The position numbers and the translations under genes are program-made. Shown in pieces: positions 1 to 7,422 of a DNA stretch of 10,948 nucleotides. The notes under the pieces are model-generated. The model saw only the letters and a program-made list of their open reading frames with translations. It had not been told where the DNA came from and searched no databases. Position 1 is the stretch's first letter; every line of letters begins with the position of its first letter. Origin of the DNA: G021776435 sp046756245 (GTDB lineage: Bacteria > Pseudomonadota > Alphaproteobacteria > Caulobacterales > Parvularculaceae); the NCBI GenBank assembly GCA_046756245.1, contig JBHHVZ010000093.1, positions 1 to 10,948 on the forward strand. Direction: 5' to 3'.

Positions 1-27
1 CATCATGGCCATCATGGCCATCATGGC
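1..27 (+). repeat. Three tandem 9-bp units coding HHG
   Basis: The 9-bp unit CATCATGGC occurs three times in a row, in frame with the partial CDS, giving (His-His-Gly)3. The array may continue upstream of the window. Such in-frame tandem repeats can change copy number by slippage. Confidence 0.75.
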
Positions 28-498
28 GACGCGGCGCTCATCGCGCTGGGCGTCGTCGGCGGGCTCATCCTTATCGACTCGGCGCTCGATAAGTCCCGGT
101 ATTCCGGCGGCTATTACGCGCCGTCTTACGGTTATTCTGGCGGCTATTCGGGCTATGCGCCGCCGCCGCGCCCGTCGGGCGATACTTATTACCGGCAGTC
201 GCCGCCGCCCGCCGCCGCCCCTCAAGGCGATGCGGAAGGCGCGATCGGTTCGGCGACGCGGTCAGCCGCGTCGGAGCGCGCCTTTATCGCGTGTACGTCG
301 CGGGCGCGGGATTCGCTCAGAAGCCGCGGGCTGATGGTCGCTTCGCCCGCGAGCCCCAGTTCGGCCGAAGAAGTCGGCGAAGGCGCCTGGCGGTTCGAGG
401 CCGACTTCACCACGCAGGATCGGCGCGGCGGCCAGCTTCTCCGGACCATGACCTGCGAGGCCGACGAAGGCGGCGTGCGCGTGCTCGAGCTGATCTGA
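1..498 (+). CDS. 3' part of a His/Gly/Tyr-rich membrane-anchored protein, unknown function
   Basis: Frame 1 is open from the first base to a TGA at 496-498, giving 165 residues with the 5' end outside the window. The visible protein begins with three HHG triplets, then a hydrophobic stretch at about residues 11-27 that looks like one membrane segment. A Tyr/Gly/Pro-rich linker follows (about 33-75, with repeated YSGGY-type units), then a more ordinary domain with two cysteines (C98 and C151) that ends VRVLELI. The layout suggests a membrane-anchored protein with a soluble C-terminal domain on the far side of the membrane; the histidines could bind metal, but that is inference. I do not recognise the family. 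Overlapping ATG-started frames here (for example from 5) are arginine-rich and look like shadows. Confidence 0.6.
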   Translation, partial: HHGHHGHHGDAALIALGVVGGLILIDSALDKSRYSGGYYAPSYGYSGGYSGYAPPPRPSGDTYYRQSPPPAAAPQGDAEGAIGSATRSAASERAFIACTSRARDSLRSRGLMVASPASPSSAEEVGEGAWRFEADFTTQDRRGGQLLRTMTCEADEGGVRVLELI

Positions 499-516
499 AA
501 GCGTCATTTGATGATT

Positions 517-635
517 CTTCCCCCGCTTGCGGGGGAAGTGTCCGCCGAAGGCGGACGAAGGGGGTTTACGGCGCTTCAGCGACCCCCTCCGGTCCGCTTT
601 GCGGACCACCTCTCCCGTAAACGGGGGAGGGGAAG
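517..635 (+). repeat. Intergenic compound palindromic repeat, copy 1
   Basis: Four perfect or near-perfect hairpins surround a central stem. The first is CTTCCCCCGC/GCGGGGGAAG (517-538), the second GTCCGCC/GGCGGAC (540-556). A central GGGGGT (560-565) can pair with ACCCCC (582-587). Then come GGTCCGC/GCGGACC (591-607) and CCTCTCCCG with CGGGGGAGG (609-630). It begins about 18 nt after the stop of the preceding CDS and may help end transcription or protect the mRNA 3' end, but there is no long T-run. The reverse complement matches the element inside ileS at 1579-1707 segment by segment. Confidence 0.85.
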
Positions 636-754
636 TCGTCTCATCCTCTAAATTCCCGTGACGGGCGGCGTGAGCCCTGTTATCACGCCCTTATGAACCG
701 CGCCGTCACGCCCTTTATCTTCTCGCCGCGAATTACGGGCCCGGCCCGCCGCGC

Positions 755-783
755 TTGACAGAAAAGCGGCGGTCCGGGAATGA
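755..783 (+). promoter_or_regulatory. Weak candidate promoter for ileS
   Basis: A perfect -35 hexamer TTGACA lies at 755-760, but the sequence 17 nt further on (778-783, GAATGA) is a poor -10. The position, 40-70 nt ahead of the ileS start, is reasonable. The rest of the 641-822 spacer shows nothing else I can name. Confidence 0.3.
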
Positions 784-822
784 CCTCGCCCGTATCATCC
801 ACGCTGAAAGACGAGAAGACCG

Positions 823-3800
823 ATGCCAGATGCATCGAATAAGGGCGCATCGCCCGCCGGGCCCGAAACGCCGGGCCTTCGCCGCGCCGAAGCGGCTGCG
901 GCCGCGCAGGCGGGCCGCGATTACAAAGACACGCTGTTTCTGCCCGCGACCGATTTTCCCATGCGGGCCGGTCTGCCGAAGCGCGAGCCGGACTTCCTGA
1001 AGCGCTGGGAGGCGCTCGGCCTTTACGAAAGACTGCGCGCCGACGCGCAAAGCCGGAAGCCTTACGTGCTCCATGACGGGCCGCCCTACGCCAACGGCCA
1101 CGTCCATTGCGGCACGGCGATGAACAAGATTCTGAAGGACATCGTCGTGCGTTCGCGCCAGATGGCCGGCTTCAACGCCAATTACGTGCCCGGCTGGGAC
1201 TGCCACGGCCTGCCTATCGAGTGGAAGGTGGAAGAAGAGTTCCGCGCCAAGGGCCGCGACAAGCGCGATATTCCGTCAGCGGAGTTTCGCGCCGCCTGCC
1301 GCGCCTATGCCGAAAAGTGGCTCGACATCCAGCGCGAGGAGTTCAAGCGTCTCGGCGGCGCAGGCGACTGGGGCGATCCCTATACGACGATGGCTTACGG
1401 CGCCGAAGCGGCGATCGTCGCGGAGTTTCTGAAATTCGTCGAACAGGGGCTCGTTTATCGCGGCTCGAAGCCGGTGATGTGGAGCCCGGTCGAACAGACC
1501 GCGCTCGCCGAAGCCGAGATCGAATATCACGACCACGTTTCGACGACCGTGTGGGTGAAGTTTCCTGTAAAAAAAGAATTCCTCCCCCGTTTACGGGGGA
1601 GGTCCGGCGAAGCCGGGGAGGGGGTGCGGCGGTCGCATGAAGCGTCAACGCCCGAAAAACCCCCTTCGGCCGCTTCGCGGCCACTTCCCCCGCAGGCGGG
1701 GGAAGAAGATCCCGCCGGCGCATCCATCGTCATCTGGACGACGACGCCCTGGACGATCCCGGGCAATAGGGCGATCTGCTATTCGGAAAAGATCGCCTAC
1801 GGCCTTTATGAAGTGACGGCTCTCGCTGAGGCTGAATTCGAACCTTGGGCGCGAGTCGGCGAAAAACTGATCGTCGCAAAAAAACTTGCGGCGGATGTGT
1901 TCGCTGCAGCGAAAATCGCCGACGCGAAGCTGTTGCAGGATGTTAAAGCCAGCGATCTAGGCGGCTATCGCTGCGACCATCCGCTGAACGGATTTCGCGG
2001 CGGCTATAATTTCTCCGTTCCCCTGCTTGCCGGCGATCATGTCACCGACGAAGACGGCACGGGGTTCGTACACACCGCGCCGGGTCACGGAGCGGAGGAC
2101 TATCTGGCGTGGATGGCGCCCGAAGCGAAGCCTTGGCGCGATGCGCTCGTAAAACTCGAAGGCAAGGAAATCCCCCACACGGTCGATGAATTCGGGCGGT
2201 TCACCGACGAGGCGCCGGGCTTTACGGGCGCCCAGATCATCGTCACCGAAGGCAAGAAAAAGGGAAAAGACGGCGACGCCAACAAGGCGGTGATCGACGC
2301 GCTCGTTGAGCGCGGCGCGCTGCTCGCGCGCGGGCGGCTGACGCATTCCTATCCGCATTCCTGGCGTTCGAAAGCGCCGGTCATCTTCCGCAACACGCCG
2401 CAATGGTTCATCAAGCTCGGCGCCGTCGGCGAGGGCGGTTTGCGCGACACGGCGCTCAAGGCCATCGATGCGACGGCCTTCACGCCGCCTTCCGGCAAGA
2501 ATCGCATCCGCTCCATGGTCGAAACCCGGCCCGACTGGCTGGTTTCGCGCCAGCGCGCCTGGGGCGTGCCGCTGACGATTTTCGTCCACAAGGAAACCGG
2601 CGACATCCTCAACGATCCGGAGGTGAATTCGCGCATTGTCGAGGCGGTGACGGCGCGCGGCGCCGACGCCTGGTTCGACACGCCGGCGCAGGAAATCCTC
2701 GGCGAGGATTATTCGGCGGACGACTATGAAAAAATCGAGGACATTCTCGACGTTTGGTTCGATTCAGGCTCGACCCACGCTTTCACCCTCGAAGGCCGCG
2801 ACGATCTCAAATGGCCGGCCGATCTTTATCTCGAAGGCTCCGACCAGCATCGCGGCTGGTTCCAGTCCTCGCTTCTGGAAAGCTGCGGCACGCGCGGCCG
2901 CGCGCCCTATGACGCGGTGCTGACGCATGGCTTCGTGCTCGACGAGAACGGCCGCAAAATGTCGAAGTCGCTCGGCAACACCATCGACCCGGCCGATCTT
3001 ATCCGTCAGTACGGAGCGGAAATCCTGCGCATCTGGACGGCGAGCTCGGATTATGCGGAAGATTTGCGCATCGGCGACGAAATCCTCGGCTCGGCCGTCG
3101 ACGCTTACAGGAAGCTCCGCAACACGCTGCGCTATCTGCTCGGCGCGCTGAACGGGTTCAGCGAAGACGAGCGCGTCGCCCACGCCGACATGCCGGAGCT
3201 TGAGCGCTACGTGCTGCATCTTCTCGCGCGTTTAGATGCGCGCGTGCGCGAGGCTTACGAAAAATTTGATTTCAAGACGGTATGGCGGCGCGTCCATGAT
3301 TTCTGCGCCATCGATCTTTCGTCGCTTTATCTCGACGTGCGCAAGGACAGCCTTTATTGCGACCGGCCGATTGATCTGCGCCGGCGCGCTGCGCGCACGG
3401 TGATGGATCTCGTCTTCGAGCGCGTCACCGTCTGGCTTGCGCCGATCTGCGTCTTCACGATGGAGGAAGCCTGGCTTGCACGCTTTCCGTCAGAGGACGG
3501 ATCGGTTCACCTGCGCCAGTTTCCGGAAACGCCTTCCGGGTGGCGCGACGATGCGCTCGGCGAAAAATGGACGAAAGTGCGCCGCGTGCGCCGCGCCGTC
3601 ACCGGCGCGCTTGAAATCGAACGGCGCGAAAAGCGGATCGGGGCGAGCCTCGAAGCCGCGCCGGTTATTTACCTAAGCGACGACACCTTGCGGGCGGCCT
3701 GCGACGGGCTTGACCTCGCCGAGCTTTGCATTACGTCCTCAGCGCGACTTGAGGCCGGCGAAGGTCCGGCGGAGGCTCAACGGTTCGAAGAAGCGCCCGG

Positions 3801-3960
3801 CGTCGCGGTGGTTCCGGCCAAAACCGAAGACATAAAATGCGTGCGCTGCTGGCGCTATCTGCCGGACGTGGGAACGCTCAAAGCCCATCCCGAACTGTGC
3901 GGGCGCTGCGCCGATGCAGTCGGCGCCCATGACGCGCGCGCCGGCGGAGCATCTGCATGA
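823..3960 (+). CDS. ileS: Isoleucyl-tRNA synthetase with an in-frame palindromic-repeat insert
   Basis: This cytoplasmic class Ia synthetase charges tRNA-Ile with isoleucine and edits mischarged valine. The catalytic signature is HVHCGT at residues 93-98, where the HIGH tetrad reads H95-C-G-T. The CP1 editing domain has WTTTPWT at 305-311, KMSKS is at 712-716, and the anticodon-binding domain ends in a zinc finger with C1006, C1009, C1026 and C1029. At 1045 residues it is longer than most bacterial homologues (about 940-1000). Part of the excess is residues 253-295, encoded by a GC-rich palindromic repeat and unlike any IleS sequence I know; removing it joins WVKFPVKKE to DPAGASIVIWTTTPWT as in normal homologues. 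The ATG at 823 fits the usual alphaproteobacterial N-terminus (YKDTLFLPATDFPMRAGLP) after a variable leader. Its stop overlaps lspA by ATGA, so the two genes are probably translationally coupled. Confidence 0.97.
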   Translation: MPDASNKGASPAGPETPGLRRAEAAAAAQAGRDYKDTLFLPATDFPMRAGLPKREPDFLKRWEALGLYERLRADAQSRKPYVLHDGPPYANGHVHCGTAMNKILKDIVVRSRQMAGFNANYVPGWDCHGLPIEWKVEEEFRAKGRDKRDIPSAEFRAACRAYAEKWLDIQREEFKRLGGAGDWGDPYTTMAYGAEAAIVAEFLKFVEQGLVYRGSKPVMWSPVEQTALAEAEIEYHDHVSTTVWVKFPVKKEFLPRLRGRSGEAGEGVRRSHEASTPEKPPSAASRPLPPQAGEEDPAGASIVIWTTTPWTIPGNRAICYSEKIAYGLYEVTALAEAEFEPWARVGEKLIVAKKLAADVFAAAKIADAKLLQDVKASDLGGYRCDHPLNGFRGGYNFSVPLLAGDHVTDEDGTGFVHTAPGHGAEDYLAWMAPEAKPWRDALVKLEGKEIPHTVDEFGRFTDEAPGFTGAQIIVTEGKKKGKDGDANKAVIDALVERGALLARGRLTHSYPHSWRSKAPVIFRNTPQWFIKLGAVGEGGLRDTALKAIDATAFTPPSGKNRIRSMVETRPDWLVSRQRAWGVPLTIFVHKETGDILNDPEVNSRIVEAVTARGADAWFDTPAQEILGEDYSADDYEKIEDILDVWFDSGSTHAFTLEGRDDLKWPADLYLEGSDQHRGWFQSSLLESCGTRGRAPYDAVLTHGFVLDENGRKMSKSLGNTIDPADLIRQYGAEILRIWTASSDYAEDLRIGDEILGSAVDAYRKLRNTLRYLLGALNGFSEDERVAHADMPELERYVLHLLARLDARVREAYEKFDFKTVWRRVHDFCAIDLSSLYLDVRKDSLYCDRPIDLRRRAARTVMDLVFERVTVWLAPICVFTMEEAWLARFPSEDGSVHLRQFPETPSGWRDDALGEKWTKVRRVRRAVTGALEIERREKRIGASLEAAPVIYLSDDTLRAACDGLDLAELCITSSARLEAGEGPAEAQRFEEAPGVAVVPAKTEDIKCVRCWRYLPDVGTLKAHPELCGRCADAVGAHDARAGGASA
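1579..1707 (-). repeat. Palindromic repeat copy 2, inserted in frame in ileS
   Basis: Hairpins are CCTCCCCCGT/ACGGGGGAGG (1581-1602), CCGGC/GCCGG (1604-1616), a central GGGGGT (1620-1625) with ACCCCC (1659-1664), GGCCGC/GCGGCC (1668-1682) and CTTCCCCCGC/GCGGGGGAAG (1684-1705). The order is the mirror image of the element at 517-635, hence the minus strand. The span of 129 nt is a multiple of three and has no stop in the ileS frame; it encodes residues rich in Pro, Arg, Gly, Ser and Glu. Exact ends are uncertain by a few bases. Confidence 0.88.
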
Positions 3961-4532
3961 ACGGCCGGCTCGCGTCCTGGCTTGCGGCGTTTAAGGCCTG
4001 GGCGGCCGCCGCCAAAGCCAATCCGTGTTTTCGCTGGGCGCTGGCCGGCGCCGCCGCGGTCGCTGCGATCGATCAGGCGTCGAAATATGTCATCGTCCAT
4101 GTGGTGAAGCTGCCGGAGCGGTTCGGCCCCTGCGCCAAGAATCCGGTCGAGTTTTGCCGTCAGATTCCGGTCTCGCCGATTTTCGACCTGACCTTCGTGC
4201 AAAATAGCGGCGCCAGTTTCGGCATGCTGGCCGGCGGGATGGTCTCGCGTGTTGTCCTGTCGCTGGTGTCGACGGCGGTGGTTGCCGGACTCGTCTGGTG
4301 GCTGGCGCGTCTTCGCCGGCCGGTCGCCGCCGCCGGCGTCGCCTTTGTCATCGGCGGCGCGCTGGGCAATCTCTATGACCGGCTGGCCTATGGCTATGTG
4401 ATCGATTTTCTTGATTTTTCAGGACTCTATTTCCCCTTTGTGTTCAATCTCGCCGACGCGTCGATCGATATCGGAATCGGATTGCTGCTGCTCGACGCCT
4501 GGCGCACGCGTCCCCGGCGGGAGGGCCGGTAA
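3957..4532 (+). CDS. lspA: Lipoprotein signal peptidase (signal peptidase II)
   Basis: This inner-membrane aspartyl protease removes the signal peptide from prolipoproteins after the lipobox cysteine has been acylated by Lgt. The 191-residue protein shows the family blocks in order: DQASK (39-43), NSGASFG (83-89), GNLYDRLAYGYVIDFLDF (137-154) and FNLADASID (163-171). D150 and D167 correspond to the catalytic pair. Four hydrophobic segments are visible at about 27-38, 97-117, 123-135 and 158-179, with a longer N-terminal cytoplasmic extension than in E. coli. The ATG overlaps the ileS stop as ATGA, the standard ileS-lspA arrangement. The next gene encodes a lipoprotein, a plausible substrate. 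Confidence 0.96.
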   Translation: MNGRLASWLAAFKAWAAAAKANPCFRWALAGAAAVAAIDQASKYVIVHVVKLPERFGPCAKNPVEFCRQIPVSPIFDLTFVQNSGASFGMLAGGMVSRVVLSLVSTAVVAGLVWWLARLRRPVAAAGVAFVIGGALGNLYDRLAYGYVIDFLDFSGLYFPFVFNLADASIDIGIGLLLLDAWRTRPRREGR

Positions 4533-4536
4533 CGCT

Positions 4537-4565
4537 TTGCGTCGGGAGCGGGGCGGGGCTATATA
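4537..4565 (+). promoter_or_regulatory. Candidate sigma-70 promoter for the DUF3035 lipoprotein gene
   Basis: TTGCGT (4537-4542) and TATATA (4560-4565) are 17 nt apart, in the short gap after the lspA stop. This places a transcript start about 20-25 nt before the ATG at 4596. An A/T-rich hexamer in such GC-rich sequence is suggestive. Confidence 0.45.
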
Positions 4566-4595
4566 GTCGGCGCGAAATTTGTGGAGCGAGTGGGT

Positions 4596-5159
4596 ATGCA
4601 GGTGAAAACCATTCTTGGGGCGGGGCTTTTGGCGTTTCTGGCGGCCGCGACGTCGGGCTGCGCGGGCATCGGCAAGGCGCTCGGCGGCGGCAAGAATCCC
4701 CCGGATGAGTTTGCGATCACCACCAAGGCGCCGCTCGTGGTGCCGCCGGATTACGCTCTGCGCCCGCCCAAACCGGGCGAAACCCGCCCGCAGGAACTCT
4801 CGCCGTCCGAGCGCGCGCAGCAGGTGTTGCTCGGCGATGCGTCCGCCGCGCCGCCGACGCCCGGCGAACAGTTGTTGTTGCGCAAATCCGGCGCGCTCGC
4901 AGCCGATCCCAACATCCGCGCCATCCTCGGGGCGGAAAACGGCGGGCGCGTCGAGAAAGAACGCAGCTTCGCCAATCAGCTCATTTTCTGGAAGTTCCTG
5001 AGCAATGGCGACGTGGACGATTCAGCCGCGCCGCTGCAGGTCGACGATCCGGAAGAATGGTACGCCGCGCGCGAGCGCGCCATCAAAACGGTGATCGGCG
5101 AGGAAGGCCAGGTCGAAATCAAGCGGTCGAAAACGCTCAATCTGCCCGGCATTTTCTAG
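4596..5159 (+). CDS. DUF3035-family outer-membrane lipoprotein, BamF-like
   Basis: The N-terminus is a lipoprotein signal peptide: MQVK, a hydrophobic core, then the lipobox TSGC with C22 as the acylated cysteine. The mature protein has the block NPPDEFAITTKAPLVVPPDY and LRPPKPGE typical of alphaproteobacterial DUF3035 proteins, and a basic tail ending KTLNLPGIF. From memory, members of this family are called BamF, an accessory lipoprotein of the outer-membrane beta-barrel assembly complex; the function is inferred from that. A GTG at 4581 would add five residues, but GGAG at 4583-4586 lies 9 nt before the ATG at 4596, which also gives a normal signal peptide, so ATG is preferred. The product has 187 residues. 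It lies 63 nt after lspA, whose product would process it. Confidence 0.85.
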   Translation: MQVKTILGAGLLAFLAAATSGCAGIGKALGGGKNPPDEFAITTKAPLVVPPDYALRPPKPGETRPQELSPSERAQQVLLGDASAAPPTPGEQLLLRKSGALAADPNIRAILGAENGGRVEKERSFANQLIFWKFLSNGDVDDSAAPLQVDDPEEWYAARERAIKTVIGEEGQVEIKRSKTLNLPGIF

Positions 5160-5178
5160 GGCGCTCCTGTCGAGCGCC
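5160..5178 (+). terminator. Possible hairpin terminator after the lipoprotein gene
   Basis: GGCGCTC (5160-5166) and GAGCGCC (5172-5178) form a perfect 7-bp stem with a 5-nt loop directly after the stop codon. No T-run follows at once; an A/T-rich stretch begins about 8 nt later. A weak or Rho-assisted terminator is possible. Confidence 0.35.
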
Positions 5179-5278
5179 GCGCCAACATTAAATTTTGCGG
5201 GACAGTTATCCCCGCCCTTCGGCGCGGCTTTATGGTGGCGGGATGAATGGCGTCCATCACCCCATGCGCAACGCGAGT

Positions 5279-5333
5279 CGTCATCCCGTGCGCAGCGCGG
5301 CATGTAATGACGCGCTGCAGACACGGGATGACG
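5279..5333. repeat. Palindromic repeat of the CGTCATCCCG type, copy 1
   Basis: The outer arms CGTCATCCCGTG (5279-5290) and CACGGGATGACG (5322-5333) are perfectly complementary over 12 bp. The inner arms GCAGCGCG (5292-5299) and CGCGCTGC (5311-5318) add 8 bp. A related diverged copy lies at 8140-8184. The family resembles REP-like intergenic elements frequent in Rhizobiales. Confidence 0.85.
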
Positions 5334-5368
5334 ATAAAGCCGGCGTTCCCGCTCCGTTCGAAAATGGA

Positions 5369-5443
5369 CAGAATGGACCCTTGCACCCGAAACGCCAGGA
5401 AATTAGCGGCCTTCAAGTTTTTCGTTTTTCAGAATGGACCCTT
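5369..5443 (+). repeat. Pair of 14-bp direct repeats upstream of mutL
   Basis: CAGAATGGACCCTT occurs at 5369-5382 and again at 5430-5443, a period of 61 bp. The second copy is preceded by a T-rich run and followed by TTT. It may be part of a larger dispersed repeat or a double regulatory site; no function is assigned. Confidence 0.6.
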
Positions 5444-5538
5444 TTTACGGTGTCTGGGGAAAACCCCGCGGCCGGGAAAAGCGGCGTCCGGCCCGCGAAT
5501 CCGCTAGAACCGTTGAGATTGTAAGGAAAGACCGCCTG

Positions 5539-7404
5539 ATGGCGAGCCCGGCGCGCAAAGATAAACACGAACGGCCGTCGATCCGGCTGCTGCCGCCGGA
5601 GGCGGTCAACCGCATCGCCGCCGGCGAGGTAATCGAGCGCCCGGCCGCGGCGGTCAAAGAGCTCGTCGAAAACAGCCTCGACGCCGGCGCCCGCCGCATC
5701 GAGGTGGAAATCGCCAATGGCGGCAAGACCCGCATCGTGGTTTCCGACGACGGCTGCGGCATGAGAGCGGAGGATCTGCTCATTGCGGTGGAGCGGCACG
5801 CGACCTCGAAACTCGCGCCGTCGGCCGCCGGCGAATATGATTTGACGAACATCGCCACGATGGGATTTCGCGGCGAGGCGCTTCCTTCCATAGGCGCGGC
5901 GGCGCGACTCGATATCGTGTCGCGACCGTCCGGCGCCGGAGAAGCATACAGATTATCCGTACACGGCGGTGTTTTCGCCGGACCGGCGCCGGCGGCCGCG
6001 CCGCCGGGAACGCGCGTCGAGGTGCGCGACTTATTTTATGCGACGCCGGCGCGGCTCAAGTTTCTGAAATCCGATCAGGCGGAATCGGCCGCGGTTGGGG
6101 AGGTTTTGCGCAAGCTCGCCATGGCCCGCCCGGATGTTGCGTTCGCTTTCGTTTCCGCCGGGCGCAAGGCGTTCGCCTATCCGGCCGAAACGGATGATGA
6201 AACAGGCCGCCTCAGGAGACTCGGCGCGGCGATGGGCGCAGGCTTTTCGGAAAACGCCGTTCCCATTCAGGCTGAACGCGACGGCGTGCGCGTGAACGGT
6301 TTTGCGGGTCTGCCTACGTTCAATCGCGGCCTTCCCGATAAGCAGTTTCTGTTCGTAAACGGGCGGCCGGTGCGCGACCGGCTTATGGTCGGCGCGTTGC
6401 GCGCGGCCTACGCCGATTTTCTCGCCCGTGACCGCCATCCCGCCGTGGCGCTGTTTCTCGAAATCTCGCCGGCGCTTGTCGACGTCAACGTGCACCCCGC
6501 CAAGACCGAAGTCCGGTTCCGCGACGCCGGCGCCGTGCGCGGGCTTCTCGTCGGGGCGCTGCGCCATGCGCTGGCCGAGGCCGGCCACCGCGCATCGACG
6601 ACGACGTCGGCCTACGCGCTCGGGCGCATGCGGGTCGAAGGCGGCGCGCCGGCGGGCCTGCTCACGCCCCTGCGGCCGGGCGCACGGCCAGGTCCCGCGC
6701 CCAATCCGTTTTCGCCGGCGCGCGCAGGTCTGGACGAGCGGACCGGCGGGTTCGAGGGCGTCGATGCGCCGTCTGCGCGCGCCGAGCCAGACGGGGCGGG
6801 CGGCGAGGAATCAGCCGGAGAGGATTTCCCGTTGGGCGCGGCGTGCGCGCAGTTGCACGAGACCTATATCGTCGCCCAGACCCAAGACGGCCTCGTCATC
6901 GTCGATCAGCACGCCGCCCACGAGCGTCTCGTCTACGAGCGCATGAAGACGGCGCTTGCCGAAGGCGGCGTCGCGCGGCAGGGATTGCTCATTCCCGAAA
7001 TCGTCGAACTCGAAACCGATGAGGCCGACAGGATTGCAGCGCGTGCGGAGGAATTTGCGGCGCTCGGCCTTGTGCTCGAAAAGTTCGGCGACGACGCCGT
7101 TATTGTGCGCGAAACGCCGGCCCTTCTGGGCGAAGCCGACGTCAAGGGTCTCGTCCGCAAACTGGCTGAAGACCTCGGCGAAATGGACGAAGGGCTGGCG
7201 CTCAAGGAACGTCTGGAAGACGTCTGCTCGTCGATGGCCTGCCACGGCTCGGTGCGCGCCGGCCGCCGCCTGACTGCCGCCGAAATGAACGCCCTTTTGC
7301 GGCGGATGGAGGAAACGCCCCATTCCGGCCAGTGCAATCACGGGCGGCCGACTTATGTGTTGTTGAAACGCGCAGACATAGAACGTCTGTTCGGCCGGCG
7401 TTAG
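5539..7404 (+). CDS. mutL: DNA mismatch repair protein MutL, endonuclease type
   Basis: MutL is the ATP-driven mismatch-repair matchmaker that links MutS to strand incision. The GHKL ATPase part has ELVENSLDAGA with catalytic E44 and N45, then DDGCGM, TMGFRGEALPSIG, GTRVEVRDLFYATPARLKFL and DVNVHPAKTEVRF. A Pro/Gly/Ala-rich linker of about 100 residues follows. The C-terminal domain carries DQHAAHERLVYE starting at D456, which fits the endonuclease motif DQHA(X)2E(X)4E, and the partner motifs ACHGS (C568) and QCNHGRP (C599, H601). It is therefore expected to nick DNA itself, as in bacteria without MutH. The chosen ATG at 5539 has AAGGA at 5523-5527, 11 nt upstream, and starts just before the conserved IRLLPPEAVNRIAAGEV; the ATG at 5434 would add 35 unconserved residues. 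The product has 621 residues. Confidence 0.96.
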   Translation: MASPARKDKHERPSIRLLPPEAVNRIAAGEVIERPAAAVKELVENSLDAGARRIEVEIANGGKTRIVVSDDGCGMRAEDLLIAVERHATSKLAPSAAGEYDLTNIATMGFRGEALPSIGAAARLDIVSRPSGAGEAYRLSVHGGVFAGPAPAAAPPGTRVEVRDLFYATPARLKFLKSDQAESAAVGEVLRKLAMARPDVAFAFVSAGRKAFAYPAETDDETGRLRRLGAAMGAGFSENAVPIQAERDGVRVNGFAGLPTFNRGLPDKQFLFVNGRPVRDRLMVGALRAAYADFLARDRHPAVALFLEISPALVDVNVHPAKTEVRFRDAGAVRGLLVGALRHALAEAGHRASTTTSAYALGRMRVEGGAPAGLLTPLRPGARPGPAPNPFSPARAGLDERTGGFEGVDAPSARAEPDGAGGEESAGEDFPLGAACAQLHETYIVAQTQDGLVIVDQHAAHERLVYERMKTALAEGGVARQGLLIPEIVELETDEADRIAARAEEFAALGLVLEKFGDDAVIVRETPALLGEADVKGLVRKLAEDLGEMDEGLALKERLEDVCSSMACHGSVRAGRRLTAAEMNALLRRMEETPHSGQCNHGRPTYVLLKRADIERLFGRR

Positions 7405-7422
7405 GCAGGAGCATCACAGGTT

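Larger units (their letters stand above)
5160..5538. other. 379-nt spacer between the lipoprotein gene and mutL
   Basis: The spacer holds the hairpin at 5160-5178, the palindromic repeat at 5279-5333 and the paired direct repeats at 5369-5443. The mutL reading frame is open back to an ATG at 5434, but those 35 codons do not resemble MutL N-termini and include part of a repeat, so I treat them as non-coding. No other gene is supported. Confidence 0.5.

Noticed and set aside
517..635. CRISPR array or riboswitch reading of the GC-rich repeat
   Set aside because: There are no regularly spaced identical direct repeats with unique spacers, and the segment lies downstream of a gene rather than in a leader. 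A dispersed palindromic element explains it better.
1957..2589. Minus-strand frame of 210 codons inside ileS
   Set aside because: It is a GC-driven shadow of ileS with no recognisable domain and no ribosome binding site.
5434..5538. Earlier ATG for mutL at 5434
   Set aside because: The 35 added residues are not MutL-like and overlap the second 14-bp direct repeat. The ATG at 5539 has an AAGGA upstream and precedes the conserved start.
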